DNA of 64,000 nucleotides, from positions 26,862,517 to 26,926,516 of the forward strand of contig OX419755.1 in NCBI GenBank assembly GCA_948567375.1, written 5' to 3'. Position 1 is the first letter of the stretch, and each line of letters begins with the position of its first letter. This document shows, in pieces, positions 1-10,773 of the stretch. The stretch comes from Lunularia cruciata. Taxonomy: Eukaryota > Streptophyta > Marchantiopsida > Lunulariales > Lunulariaceae. The position numbers were made by a program, and so were the translations under genes. The notes beneath the pieces were generated by a model. It had not been told where the DNA came from and did no database searches. It saw only the letters and a list, made by a program, of their open reading frames with translations.

Positions 1-2030
1 GCCTCCAATTCCAAATTACACAGTGATTTATCCTAAGTTCCTACAAATATCAAATAAGCGCAAGAAAATAACAATTACAGTCAACTTCAATCCTAGGTTT
101 CCAACACGTTCTCTCTCACTTTCATGTCCTGTTCAGGTCAATTTAGCTGCAAACCTTTATCTCTTCATCTGTCACTGTCTAGGCAAACTCAACTGCAAGA
201 CTTCCTCTCATCCTATATCACATCAAGATCTAGTTCCTATCACAGGCAAACTCAGTTCTCTTGAAGCTTTCTATCCCTCTTCTGCCTTGTCATAGCCAAG
301 ATCTAAGCTATGTTACAGTCAAGACTTCAGCTCCTATCACAATCATGACCAAATCAACTTCAAGGATTCTTCTCTTCCTCTTACCTCTTTGTCCATGTAA
401 TTTCAACTACAAAGTGTTGTCTTTTCCTCTATTGCTCTCCGGCCAGACATTTGAACTCTCTATTGTCTTGCTTCCTCTCAAGCACGTTTCTTTTCTCTTT
501 GAGAGTTCTCCCAGCCAAAACTCTTTCTCCAAAACCCCTTGCTCAGGTCAAAAGTCTCTCCCTTTGATATTTCTCCTCTTCTGTCCTTGCTCACCTTCAA
601 ATTCTTGCACAACCAGCCTTCTCTTGTAATTTCCTTCTGTCCTGTCTCAGCCAACTCACATCACAACCTTCTCTTCTCTTCTCTGCCCTAGCTCAGCCAA
701 AGACACCCCTCTCAAAGCATTTTCCCCTTCTTTCTCTACCCTGTTACAACCAAAGACAATCCTCTTGAAGCATTTTCCTCCTCTTCCCTTCTCTCTTTCA
801 CAACCAAGACTCTCCCAAAGCATTTTTCTTCCCTGCAAAAATTCTATAGCAGCCCTCTCTCTCCAACTTTCCCTATCAAAATTCCACTCTTGCAGCCCTT
901 CACAATCCCTCTCTCCTTCAAAATCTTCCTATTAGCACCTTGTTCTCCTCTCTCTTCTTTTCCCTACAAAAATTCCATTTCTTGCAGTCGAAGCCCAGCC
1001 CTATGTTTCTCCAAAGCTCTTCCCTTCTCCTCACTCTTCCTTGACTCTTTTCTGCCCTGCACTATCACACCCAAGTCCTTCCCCTGCAAAAACTCTACTG
1101 CAGTCCTCCCTCTCCAGCTTTTCCCTGCAAAAATTTCACTGTTCTAGCCCTCACAATCCCTCTCTCCTTTGAAATCTTCCTATCAGCACCTTGTTCCCCT
1201 CTCTCCTCTTTTCCCTAAGAAAATTCCTCTTCTTGCAGTCCTCACAATCCCCCTCTCCTTCAAAATCTTCCTATCTTGTTCACTCCCTTTTCCCTTGATT
1301 CCTTTCTATTAATGCTCCTAAGTTCTTGATACTTCCTTGTTTTCCCTTGGTCCTTCCGATACTTCACAAACCTTCTCCTTTCAAAAAAAATTTCTTGTCT
1401 TTGCTGTCCTATTGAGAAACCTTTTTCAGCAATTCCTTTCTTCTCCTCCTCAATTCCCTCTCCTAGTTTCTAGTTTCTAGTTCTTCCTCTGGGAAATTTT
1501 CCTGTCCACCCTCTTGTCCAAACCCTGCTCCTTCAAAATCTCTCCCTTCACCAAAACCCTGGCATTGGTTCTTGAGCTCATGCACACCTTCTCATTCAAA
1601 AATCTCCTCTCCTCTCAACCAGCCACTTCACTTCAAAATTGCATTCCTCTTCTTCCTGTCCAAGTTCTTCTGAGCTCACTATCCTTCAAAAACCCTCATC
1701 TCTCTCCCTCACTCTTCTCCTATGTCCAATGCTCAAAACCCTATCCTCTTGCACCCCAAAAAAAAACCCTCTCTTCCTCTTTCCACATGCACTTCCTTTG
1801 GGAATTTTCCCTGCCAGCCCTTTTGTCCTGCCTTGCTCCATTGAAAAAAAAAGGTAGAACCCCCTTCTATTTCTGCCAGGCCTCTTCCACTTATCTCTCA
1901 AAAAAAATCTCCTTTCCAGTAGGCCCTCATCTATTAAATCCAAAACCCTCTTTTCTCTCAGTCCTCTTCAGACTTTTCCTTGAAGACCCCAAACTTCTCT
2001 TGTTCAGCCTTCAGCTCAAGTAACACATAA
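1..2030. repeat. Polypyrimidine degenerate tandem repeat block
   Basis: The plus strand is almost continuously C/T-rich with short A-runs, so the minus strand is purine-rich. Recurrent words show degenerate tandem structure. A unit containing CCCTGCAAAA recurs at 831 and 1082, about 251 bp apart. The phrase around CACAATCCCTCTCTCC recurs near 895, 1150 and 1240. A shorter unit of about 55-60 bp, with CAAAG and CATTTTC words, repeats between 690 and 830. Open frames here lack plausible codon structure and follow from the stop-poor pyrimidine composition, so I do not call genes. It could be an old satellite or a low-complexity part of a large element. Confidence 0.6.
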
Positions 2031-2059
2031 AATCTTGAGTTTTTGAACATCCCAAAGAA

Positions 2060-2180
2060 CTCCTGAGCTTATGTCACATAAGAAAAACAGTTGAGCTTAT
2101 GTACCATACGAGAAACACTTTGAGCTTATCTAACACTCAAAACTCTCCCGAGCTTATGTAACACTCTAAAATAAGTCTTG
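2060..2180. repeat. 28-bp minisatellite (GAGCTTATG repeat)
   Basis: GAGCTTAT starts at 2065, 2093, 2122 and 2150, a spacing of 28, 29 and 28 bp. Each copy is followed by degenerate ACA/CTC text. A fainter CTTGAG copy follows near 2180. The array lies between the pyrimidine block and the 5' truncation point of element A. Confidence 0.7.
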
Positions 2181-2345
2181 AGTTTAGAGCAACACAAAAC
2201 AACCTCCGACTTACCAATGACATAAACAACACTCCCGGGATGCAATAACATGAAATGCCAAGTCATCGTACCATAAGAAAAAAAAACCCTCACACCAAAT
2301 GGCACCAATAGTACATGTGGATTATTTTCTTGATGATAGTGTTAG

Positions 2346-2432
2346 GTGTTAGGTCAAGCTATGGACTTCAACTATTTGACTTGGATTGTGAGTCTTGGCT
2401 TGGCAAGGCAGCATAGGATGCGCTTGATAGGC
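2346..2432 (+). pseudogene. C-terminal end of a retrotransposon C5-cytosine methyltransferase (element A)
   Basis: The frame from 2346 begins VLGQAMDFNYLTW and continues IVSLGLARQH. The corresponding frame in element B (40140-40081, minus) reads GLG*AMDLNCLTWIVSLGLE, directly downstream of the other methyltransferase motifs. In the C5 methyltransferase family this is motif X, normally a GNAV/GQAM-type loop that completes the AdoMet pocket. Only this last piece survives the 5' truncation. Taken alone it would not be diagnostic; the call rests on colinearity with B. Confidence 0.7.
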
Positions 2433-2789
2433 ATCACCACTCGGGCATTTGTGAGCCCTATGCCTATCAAGACAATTCAGGCACATGATGGGGGCGATGG
2501 ACCAAGTGGACATGGTATTCTTGGGACACAACTAGTAGCTACTAGGGAGAGTGGTCTACTTGGAGTCCATCTAGGTGAGCGTGGGCTACTTGGATTACAC
2601 CCTTGGTCTACTTGGAATGCTGCTAGAGGACGTGTGGAGCTTGTAGCTAGAGTGGAGGGAGCTTTTCACATCAAGGTTGGGACCTCTAGTGGTCAAGGCC
2701 ATGACACTACTACTCCCAAGGGCCTAGTGTAGCAGCCAATCAGTATGTCTTCTACTCTTAGGATAGTTATAGAGGATACTTGGGAGCCA

Positions 2790-3640
2790 AATCTTGGCCC
2801 AAGCTTACAAGAGAGGAAAGACGGACAGTTTGGAGGTTCTTGAGGAACCAGACGAGTTGTTTTGCCTTCAGTATGAAGGATTTGGGCGCTCTAAAAGGAC
2901 ATGGTATTTGGATTGACCTGACTAGTGATGTATCAATTTTCAACATCCTTATCAATATAGTGATATGGAGAGGACATTGATTTAGAGTTAGAGTAGAGAT
3001 ATTTTTTAGGCTAGTTTGGTGGAGATTTCACATAGAGAATATGCATCAACCATAGTGATGCCAGCCAATAAGGATATGCATAGCAACTACAAAGATGGGC
3101 AGATGTGTGGAGATAACTGTCCTATCAACTGACAGACTAGGGCTGATCGGTATGCCATGCTTACACCAGAGGAGATCTTTGATGCAATTGGGCATACAAA
3201 AGTCTTCAATACTTTGGATTTTTGAGCAAGATATCATCAATTGCCAATAAGGGATGAGGATAAGTTCAAGATAACATTTTGGGCTATTGATTCTCACGAT
3301 AAGGATGTCTTATATCAATGGAGGTTCTTACCATTTGGATTAAAGAATGGTCCTATTGAGTTCCAAAGGGTCATGGATAGGATCTTAGAAGGATTGGATT
3401 TTGCTTGAGGCTATATTGATGACATTTTGGTCTAAAGCACTACTGTGGAGTAGCATGAGAGACAATTGTTGGAGGTGTTGAGAGATTGAGATCTCATGGA
3501 CTCAAATTACATCTTGGGAAGTGTAGGTTCTTCCATGAGCAGGTTGAGTATTTGGGTCACACTATCTACCCCGGAGGACTTCGTGTTCAACAGACCAAGG
3601 TGGAGGCTATTGCACAAATCCTTGACCTACGGATGTGAGT
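2790..3640 (+). pseudogene. Ty3/gypsy reverse transcriptase (element A), degenerate
   Basis: Recognisable RT blocks run in order: a lead-in WRFLRNQ/KDLGALKGH segment (about 2830-2900), TKVFNTLDF near 3200, a WRFLPFGLKN segment near 3320-3350, EFQRVMDRILEGLDF, and the catalytic YIDD box at 3412-3423. The thumb follows with a GKCRFFHEQVEYLGHTIYPG segment (about 3520-3570). The enzyme would copy element RNA into DNA. Stops interrupt it, for example after LDF and just before the YIDD box, so no functional product is expected. The YIDD box differs from the FLDD of the chromoviruses in this window. Confidence 0.9.
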
Positions 3641-3829
3641 AGAGTTCGAGCATTCCTTGGGTTGGCAAACTTCTATCACCGCTATGTTAGAGGATTTAGA
3701 GCCATTGCAAAGGCTTTTGCAAAGCTGACCAAGCTTACACAAGAGTAGTGTTGGAGAGATGAGTAGGAGAGAGCTTTTGTAGAGCTCAAGGAGAGCAAGG
3801 AGGAGAGGTTGACATTTGCTCCTATTTTG

Positions 3830-4215
3830 AGGAGACCGATCAGAGGACAACCATTTCAAGTTCATAGTGATTAGAGTATGTTGGGGCTTGGAGGAGTACT
3901 TACCCATCATGATGATGAGGGGAAGGAGTTTGTGGTGGCCTATGCTAGTTGCTCCAAGAATTAAGCGGAAGCAAAGTATAATTCATATGAGAGAGAGTGC
4001 TTGGCAGCAGTTTGGGCAATAGCACATTTCCAATGTTACCTATTTGGTAACCCCTGTACTCTCATCACTGATCATCAGCCACTAAAGTGTTGATGGAGTC
4101 TGATAAGCATTCAAGGAAGCTTGTACAATGGACTTTGATTTTAGAGGAGTATGATTTCACGGTTATTCATAGACCTGGAATGGTGAACCATGATGTAGAT
4201 GGGTTGAGTAGAAAC
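3830..4215 (+). pseudogene. RNase H domain (element A), degenerate
   Basis: The segment RRPIRGQPFQVHSD leads into the first catalytic aspartate at about 3868, followed at once by an in-frame TAG. GGVLTHHDDEGKEFVVAYAS, a YSSYERECLA-like segment and an ITDHQPL segment with the third-acidic-residue motif follow. This is the canonical order of gypsy RNase H after RT. The stop in the first active-site block, plus frame breaks near 3960, make it non-functional. Confidence 0.85.
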
Positions 4216-4589
4216 CCATGTCCCAGCTAGTAAGATCAGACCAATGCACATTGGCATGGATAGATGAGGAAATGGTACTAGGTTGGCATGCATCTGCCTT
4301 TCTTTGTGTAGTTTTTAAGGCTTTGGTGGTATCTCTCTCAATGCATAGAGGAGGAGTTATTGAGGTTACAAATCCAAAGGGTGAAGATATTGCTGCAATT
4401 CAGCAAGACATTCATGATGATGTCTTAGTGATAGACTATCTTGCACTGGTGTTGTGGGTGGCATAGTTGGGGCCAAGGAAAGAGATCATGTCCTTCAGCA
4501 AGCTAGGCAGTTCAGAATGGAGTGCAGCCACCTTCTTTGTATATGGGAGGATGGAAGAGTGAGAGTAGTACCACTTCCATCTCAAAGAC

Positions 4590-5160
4590 CACAGTTGGTC
4601 TATCATGCTCATGAGGACCTAAGACATTTTGCAGTAAAGCATACATATAGCTTACTCCAAAGTCATTATTGTTGGCCCGGTATGCAGACCAATATACAAT
4701 AGTTTGTTGCCAAATCTGAGGTTTGTTGCCAGATCTGGGGTATGTGACCAAGTTAGAGCATCACTTAAAGCTCCTATGCCACAACTACACCCATTACCTA
4801 TCATAAGATTAGGTTACCACTAGATTTTAGGCTTTCTTAGACCTTCACCGTTAATTGTGAGACATCATTGGTATGTTTTGGTGATGGTGGAGCACTTCTC
4901 CAAGTGGATTGAGTTGGTGGTACTTCTTGACAAGTCCAATGAAGGGACGGCTTATTTGCTCCTAGATCGGATTCTCAATCATTTTGGTGCACCAATTGAG
5001 GTTTTGACTAATCAAGGTATAGAGTTCTTAGGGGAGTTTAATGTCTTGTGTGACAAGACTTTGATTGATCATCATACTACCTCCCAAGATCACTCTGAGG
5101 AAAATGGCTTAGCAAAGAGAGTGGTTTAGATGATGAAGAGAGGATTACAAAAGTATAGTT
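4590..5160 (+). pseudogene. Integrase zinc domain and catalytic core (element A)
   Basis: The HHCC zinc domain is visible as YHAHEDLRHF, then HYCWPGMQ, with trailing cysteines near 4720-4745. The core follows: a LDF segment with the first Asp near 4820, VMVEHFSKWIELV, then VLTNQGIEF near 5010-5030, and NGLAKRVV near 5104-5127. In gypsy integrases the triad is D, D, E. The second Asp is Asn here (TNQG rather than TDQG) and the Glu of the GLAER block is Lys. Both changes are G-to-A on the coding strand. The enzyme would be dead even without the stops. Confidence 0.85.
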
Positions 5161-5354
5161 TGTAGACATGCCACTTGGGAGATCGGGATCTCTAGTTACC
5201 ATGCTTGGCCATGGGTTATCGATTTAGCTAGCAAGCCTCCTTACCATCCTTCTCTCCTTACTTCCTACTTGATGGACAAGAGCCAGATTTACTTGCAGCC
5301 ATTCATCAAGATGCTACTGTAGTCTTGGACTTGGATGATCTAGATGTTGTATGA

Positions 5355-5870
5355 GTGTATGTTCTCAACAAGAAAAGATCTTTCAGAGTGATGCCAATGG
5401 CCTTTGAGAAGTTGGCAATTACCCAACATAGGGATACCTTACGTTATGCTACTATTCAAGGAGGAGGTTATAGATCCTTGATCCGTCAATTTCATCTAGG
5501 TAATTATGTATATCTACAACAGACAACACCAATGACACTTGATGTTTCTATAGGCCGCACTATCTTAAAAGGGCGTGAGGTTTTTCCATCTAGAGTCCTT
5601 GTATTGGAATGACATGATGGTGTTGTTTGGAAGGAACATGTGTGCAATTGTACGCAATTGTGTGCCATGCCACCTCCCAAACATTGATGGTACTATGGAT
5701 CCAAGCTTAGCACTTGTACGGGTAGGCTTGAGGTGTATGTTATGTAGCTCTTTTGAAGGAGCTGCTATTATGTTAGTATGTGATAGCTGTTTGAGAGGAT
5801 GGCATATGGTATGTATGACTCCTCCCCTCACGGTGGTTCCTCAAGGATAGTGGTTATATCCTAGATGTAC
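5355..5870 (+). pseudogene. Integrase C-terminal domain fused to a PHD zinc finger (element A)
   Basis: A DNA-binding C-terminal module (HLGNYVYLQQ, TLDVSIGRTIL, about 5490-5570) continues through HLPNIDGTMDPSLALV into a PHD-type finger. The ligands in order are CMLC (about 5732-5743), CDSC (about 5779-5790), H then C in GWHMVC, and a final YPRC where the first Cys is Tyr. Spacing and the TPPL/VP/G/W residues between the H-x2-C and the last pair match C4HC3 PHD fingers, which bind histone H3 tails. The open frame runs from about 5575 to a stop at 5848, with the last ligands just beyond it. Chromoviruses carry a chromodomain in this position; I see none here. Confidence 0.85.
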
Positions 5871-6051
5871 TTGACCTATAGCTAGTTCATCCTTTATATG
5901 GTATAAACTGCAGACATGGATTACCAACAGGGCTCAATAGCACCTGGCCTCCTGATCTTTGCACATCATAGGGTATACCATATACTTGGAAAAGATGGCT
6001 ATCTAGAATTAGAGGGACCTAACCGCTAGCTAGGAGGGCAATTGTGGCACT

Positions 6052-6144
6052 TTAGAGTTTATGTATGACTTATGTGTGAGTTGTGCTTCTATAGTGTATG
6101 ATGCTAACAACAATGTATGTTGTGTAGCTATGTTGTGTAGCACA
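6052..6144 (+). repeat. Truncated 3' LTR of element A
   Basis: It starts TGTGGCACTTTAGAG after a purine-rich stretch (AGGAGGGCAAT) that can serve as polypurine tract. The same start appears in element B on the minus strand at 36533. It stops after about 93 bp, where C1's LTR end begins. Confidence 0.75.
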
Positions 6145-6264
6145 ACAAGGTACCAAGTAGCTTCCTAGATGCTTCTAGAATATACTTATAATTCTTGGCT
6201 AATTTGACCTATTTGCTACTTTGTTAGTCTTGATTAACTCGTCTATAAACTCCATATTGTTACA
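6145..6264 (-). repeat. Truncated 3' LTR of C1 with adjacent polypurine tract
   Basis: The segment ends CTCCATATTGTTACA at 6264, the same terminus as the LTRs ending at 11254, 23448 and 63403. Immediately inside (6265-6280), the minus strand reads GCGGTGGTGGAATT. It corresponds to the cleaner GCGGAGGAGGAAT of C2 and is the expected polypurine tract. Confidence 0.8.
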
Positions 6265-6344
6265 AATTCCACCACCGCTAGTTAGTGATGTCATTGTCAC
6301 CATGGAAGCTTCAAACACATGGATGGTTGTTTGTGCATTGTAGA

Positions 6345-7700
6345 GATGAGAAAGAGACTCCCAAGTGGCATCATGAAGGAGATCCTCTTTCCAAAGGCCT
6401 TTGTACTAAAATATGTTGTTGGTAGCCATATTAAATATGGCAACATGCAAGGATACGATCAACTTCATACTCCTCATGATTGTTGATAGGGATGGGAGGA
6501 GGAGGTAATTGGATACAAGAGGAAAAGGAAGATGGATTAGAAAGAAAAGGCTTCAACTTGGAAATATGAAAGACAAGGTGGATTTACATATGATAAGGTA
6601 AGGCAAGTAGATAAGCAACAAGAGAAATGATTTGGGTGATATCAAATGAACCCGTCCAATTAGTAGCAAGTTTAAAAACTTGGGTATCAAGAGTAGATTA
6701 CTAGAAAAAATCATGACCTTATCATTAAGTTGAAAGTTGAGATCATGATGATGTTGGTTTGCATATTGTTTTTGACAATTTTGAATAAGAAGGAGATGAG
6801 ATTTGGCTTGTTATAGAGATTGAGATATTTTGGTCAAGAAGGTAGATGTATGAGGGACATGAGTTGGAGGAAGAGCAAGAAGAGAATATAGAACAAGTAG
6901 GTCGTGGGCAAAATTAAGGAAGAAGGGAGAGAATCCAATGCTGCATGTTGGGAGTTATTGTAGGCAAACTCAATAGCTACAAGACATTCATTGTAGTTTG
7001 TATGGTGAATGTTGGCAAAGGCACGAAGCATATCCTCCAAGATGTGATTTTCATGTTTAGCTTGTCCATTAGTTTGAGGATAATAGGTTGTGCACAAAGC
7101 AAGCTTGGTGTTGAGTAGCTAGAAGAGTGCTTGCAAATTTTTTTTTATGAATTGAGGATCAGGGTCAAAGATGAATACACAAGGTATCCCGTTATACTTG
7201 AAGATATTTTCAAAATAGATCTAGACCAATTTTGGAGCATCCATTGTATGAAATGTTGGTATCAAATGGATTTTCTTACTAAGCTTATTGACAAACACCA
7301 CAATTTTTGTGTGACCATGCTTTGTTGTGTGCAAGGATGTGATGAGATTTAAGCTCACATGATCCTATCAAGCAAACAAGATGGGAAGTAGTTGAAGGAG
7401 TCCACTTGGTTTTTAGTTATTAAACTTGTTGCATTGGCAGCTCTCATAAGAGTGGACAAACTCTTGAAACCTCTGATGCCATGTTGAGCCACCACCATTG
7501 TTGTTGTATGGTACCCAAGGTCTTGTCCACACCCATGTGGCCAACAATTGGTAAGTCATGGGCTTCTTGAAGGTGGACAAGCTGAAAACCACTCTTGGAT
7601 GGAACATAGATTCTCATAGAATAGAAGGCCCTCCTTGAAGGAGAAGGTGTTGTATTCCTTATAGTGTGCTGCAAGATGACCTTGTATCATTTGAAGAGGT
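6345..7700 (-). pseudogene. Integrase with C-terminal chromodomain (C1)
   Basis: Minus-strand segments show an HHCC domain (GHMGVDKTLGTIQQQWWW, about 7490-7560, then a cysteine pair near 7430). Core text around 6990-7090 reads YPQTNGQAKHENHILEDMLRAF, with Glu of the catalytic block replaced by Lys. The C-terminal domain is near 6520-6680. A chromodomain lies at about 6345-6490: EYEVDRILACCHI, a stop, then after a frame change YKGLWKEDLLHDATWESL. Chromodomains bind methylated histone H3 and bias integration towards heterochromatin. Stops and frameshifts make the copy inactive. The plus-strand frame at 7131-7352 is its antisense shadow. Confidence 0.85.
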
Positions 7701-7739
7701 CTTGTTGTAAAGTGGTCTTAAAATCAATTTGGACTTTGA

Positions 7740-9010
7740 GTCAATTGACACTATTGTGATTACCACCGTGATGAGAGTAAGAGTTTGAAATTATGTTGTT
7801 GTGATAAGGCATCAAGGATGACATGGAAAAAATTAGGTTTGTACTCAAGTTTGATGTCAAACAACTAAAGTTTTTCCTCCCATTGATAATGTTGACTCTG
7901 CATGTGCTCCAAATGTAATATTTGCAACAAGGATTTGTGATTGGTTTGCATGATTGTTTGTTTCTCCAAGAGATAATATCTCCATATCTTGGTGGCATAT
8001 ACTATTGCTAGTTGTTCTTGATCTCAAGCAGAGTAATTTCTTTCTATGATGTTTAGTCAACAAGACACAAAGGCAATTGGATGTAACCCATCTAGAGATT
8101 CCTATTGCAACATAGCTCTAATGGTAAAGTTAGAGCATCAAAATCAACCACACAAGGTAGTTGAGGATCATATGGTTGAAGAATGGGTCTTGAAGACACC
8201 ATATGTGTGAGATTCCAAAATGCTTCTTCATGCTTGATGGTCTACTAAAAGCTTGAGGTCTTCTCCAAGAGGTCAATCAATGTTGTGGTCACATGAGCAT
8301 ATAATAGTGGATGAATGTTGATAAAAACTTACCAATCCATTAAATTCATGTACTTCTATGGCATCCTTTAGAGTAGGCCAATCAATAATGATCTTGATTT
8401 CTCCTCTTCCATCTTGATCCTCTTTGATGAGACCTTATGACCCAAGAAGGTAACTTCTTTCTACTAAAAGACACACTTTGACTTCTTGCAATAAAACTTC
8501 CATTGACATAGTCATCTTAGAACTTCTTGCACGTGCCTTGTGTGTTTTGCCTCCAACTTACTATAGACTAAAATATCATCCAAGAACACCACCATGTACC
8601 AATCCAATCACCCATCCAACACTTGATGCATTTGATCCATGAAGACTACCAAAGCATAAGAGAGCCCAAAAGGTAGAATTCTCCATTCAAAATGCCCATA
8701 CCTTGTGCTAAAGGTAATCTTTTACACATCCTTTCTATCAATGGGAATTTGCTAATAATTGGTTTGGAGATCAAACTTAGAGAAGTATCATGCTCCACTT
8801 AATTGATCTACCAATTCATCAATGCAAGGCAAGGGATATGCATTCTTCATTATTTGTTTATTGTGACCAATCAACTCATAGAATTCTGGCCCTCATCAGA
8901 TTTTCTATGCATAATTGGCTTGATCTAAACCACAAAAATAAGAATATCTTTGTTCAAAGCTTGCTTTATGGTTGCTTTACTAATAACTTTTCATCTTGAG
9001 ATTGACTATT
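7740..9010 (-). pseudogene. Reverse transcriptase and RNase H (C1)
   Basis: The RT box FLDDILVYS is encoded at about 8561-8590 on the minus strand. Flanking RT sequence covers about 8300-9000, and RNase H follows to 7740, with a VVDFDA segment near 8130-8160 for the first catalytic Asp. The same arrangement and wording recur in C2 at 24871-26340. Numerous indels break the frame. Confidence 0.8.
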
Positions 9011-9049
9011 CTTAGGTGTCTTACTCAAAGATGCTAGACAAACTAATTT

Positions 9050-10450
9050 TTAATTCTTACTGCGCTGTTGTATTTGAATTTTTTGTTAGATCTAATCAAA
9101 TTGAGCCTAATGACATTCAAACCAAGGCAAACCTAAAATGACAATATAGTGCAAAGGTGCCACTACAAACCTCATATACTCCAAATACTCCTTCCCGCTC
9201 TTGAATATAATAAGATGTGAGGTATGGGATGCAAAACCCTTTCTACCATCTACCATCATCAATCTACTCTCAATTATTGGCTTGATACAAAAATCTAATT
9301 CCTTTGTTAACTACATGGATATGTAGGTCTTTGAACTTCCAAAATTAACCAAAGTTCTACAACCATAATTTGATATCAACCTTGCAAGTGAAATAAACTT
9401 GTATAGATCAAGCTTTCAATCCTATTGGGAACTAATCAAGTTCCCAATAGGTGGCTCAAATTGTCCAACAGGGATTCTTTGTTCCTTGATCATCATGCTC
9501 CACAAACTCTATTTGGGTGATTTGTCACAGTCATCCATTCTTGAGTGGATATTAAGCAATGCAATGTCCAATTTGGCAACAATAAAGGCAACCACCATTT
9601 TTTTCACAATTTTCTTTATTTGTAGTGCCAAGTGGTCTCCAATGGATGGTATCAATCTCCATTGGTGCCGGCTCCTCCATCCATGTGTAGTGTGTTGGTA
9701 GGTTTTGTGAAGGTTGAGGTCAAGACCAAGTTGCCACAACCAAGGAATCAAAGCACTCAACTAACTACATGGCTTCTTCCAAGTGTTTGGGCTCCTGCAT
9801 GGTCACTTCCAATTTGGTGTGTGGCTTCAAGCCCCTCACAAATTGATCCAAAGCTTCACTTTCTATTATATCTAAAATTTTCATTATGGTGTTCTAGAAT
9901 TAAGTGATATAGTTTCTCACAAAACCAATCTGCTTCAATTCTACTAATCTATTTTGTGCAACTTGTGTAACATTTATAGCGTGAAATCTCCCAATTATTG
10001 CACTCTTGAATTCTTTCCATGTTAAGATTGGCATAACAAGCTATTTCAGCTTGCTCCACTTGGGATTGCCACCATAATTTTGCCGTTCCATCCAATTGGC
10101 TTGAAGCCAAAAGAATTTATCTCCATTCATCATGAAGATTTGTAGCTTCATGATAACATTCACAATCAAACAAAAAAATCTCCACTATGCTTGGGGGAGA
10201 TTCTTACCTTGAAATATCTTAGGTTTTGGAATTGGATTTGCTCTTTTCCTTCTTGAAATGGTGCTCTTTTTTCATGCTCTTATCATTGATAGTCTCTTTC
10301 TTCCAACAATTGAGTAAGGTGCTTGATTTGTTTCTCCATGGAAATGATAACTTCAAGCATTGCCACCATGGCTATTACTCTATCAAACTATCTAGAATTA
10401 TCTAAGTTAATATATAGATACAACAAGCCTACCATTCTTTGTAAGTTATA
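9050..10450 (-). pseudogene. Protease and gag (C1)
   Basis: A retropepsin-like active site is visible near 9330-9345 as LVNFGSSKT, where D-S-G is expected; both Asp and Ser are changed. Gag lies at about 9500-10450. Its CCHC knuckle is near 9560-9600 (a C-x2-C, QIGH pattern on the minus strand), broken by a stop. C2 retains the Asp-Ser (LVDSR) at the homologous site. Confidence 0.7.
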
Positions 10451-10599
10451 ATTAAAAGTATTGAGGGTTCATCGGACAAGGTGATCAAATTCTGCCCAAA
10501 GTGTGAGATGATGAACTCTGTGAAATGGTGCTTGGGTAGTACATGGATACAAAAATCCTAATGGTTTGGGGGGAAATGGATTTGGTGGTCCATAAATTT

Positions 10600-10773
10600 C
10601 ATCTATCCCATTCTTGTTTTAATACCAATATAAAAGATGGAGGAGAGAATAAGGAGAATGGAAGATCACATTGGAACTATTGAGTGAGAGAAACTCTAAA
10701 TACCTAGAGGATGAATAGCACCATGTGGATGGTTCCTACAATATGATAAGATTGCACTATCTACTATCACTAT
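10600..10773 (-). repeat. Decayed primer site and partial extra LTR copy (C1)
   Basis: GTTTTAATACCA ends at 10627. It is a mutated complement of the initiator-Met tRNA primer site TGGTATCAAAGC that is clean in C2. An LTR start (TATAAAAGATGGAGG, from 10629) follows, but only about 85 bp of LTR are present. After about 60 bp of other sequence, a full LTR starts at 10774. The 5' side therefore carries an LTR piece plus a complete LTR. Confidence 0.65.

Larger units (their letters stand above)
2340..6144 (+). mobile_element. Element A: 5'-truncated Ty3/gypsy element with methyltransferase tail and PHD finger
   Basis: The order on the plus strand is: tail of a C5 methyltransferase, an unrecognised linker (about 2433-2790), reverse transcriptase, RNase H, integrase, a PHD finger, a polypurine-like stretch (around 6035-6050) and the first 93 bp of an LTR starting TGTGGCAC at 6052. 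Homology to element B begins at about 2340, where the repeat block stops, so gag, protease and most of the methyltransferase are missing. The frame is broken by many stops and indels. C1 sequence begins directly after the LTR fragment. This is a member of the same family as B, in the opposite orientation. Confidence 0.9.

Noticed and set aside
23-2023. Several plus-strand frames of 60-169 codons in the pyrimidine block, and minus-strand Arg/Glu-rich frames opposite them
   Set aside because: They follow from low stop-codon frequency in C/T-rich repeats. Composition is Ser/Leu/Pro/Phe only, with no domain.
7131-7352. Plus-strand 73-codon frame, with a similar frame at 24181-24513
   Set aside because: Conserved between the two only because both are antisense to the integrase of C1 and C2. 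The sense-strand protein is recognisable.
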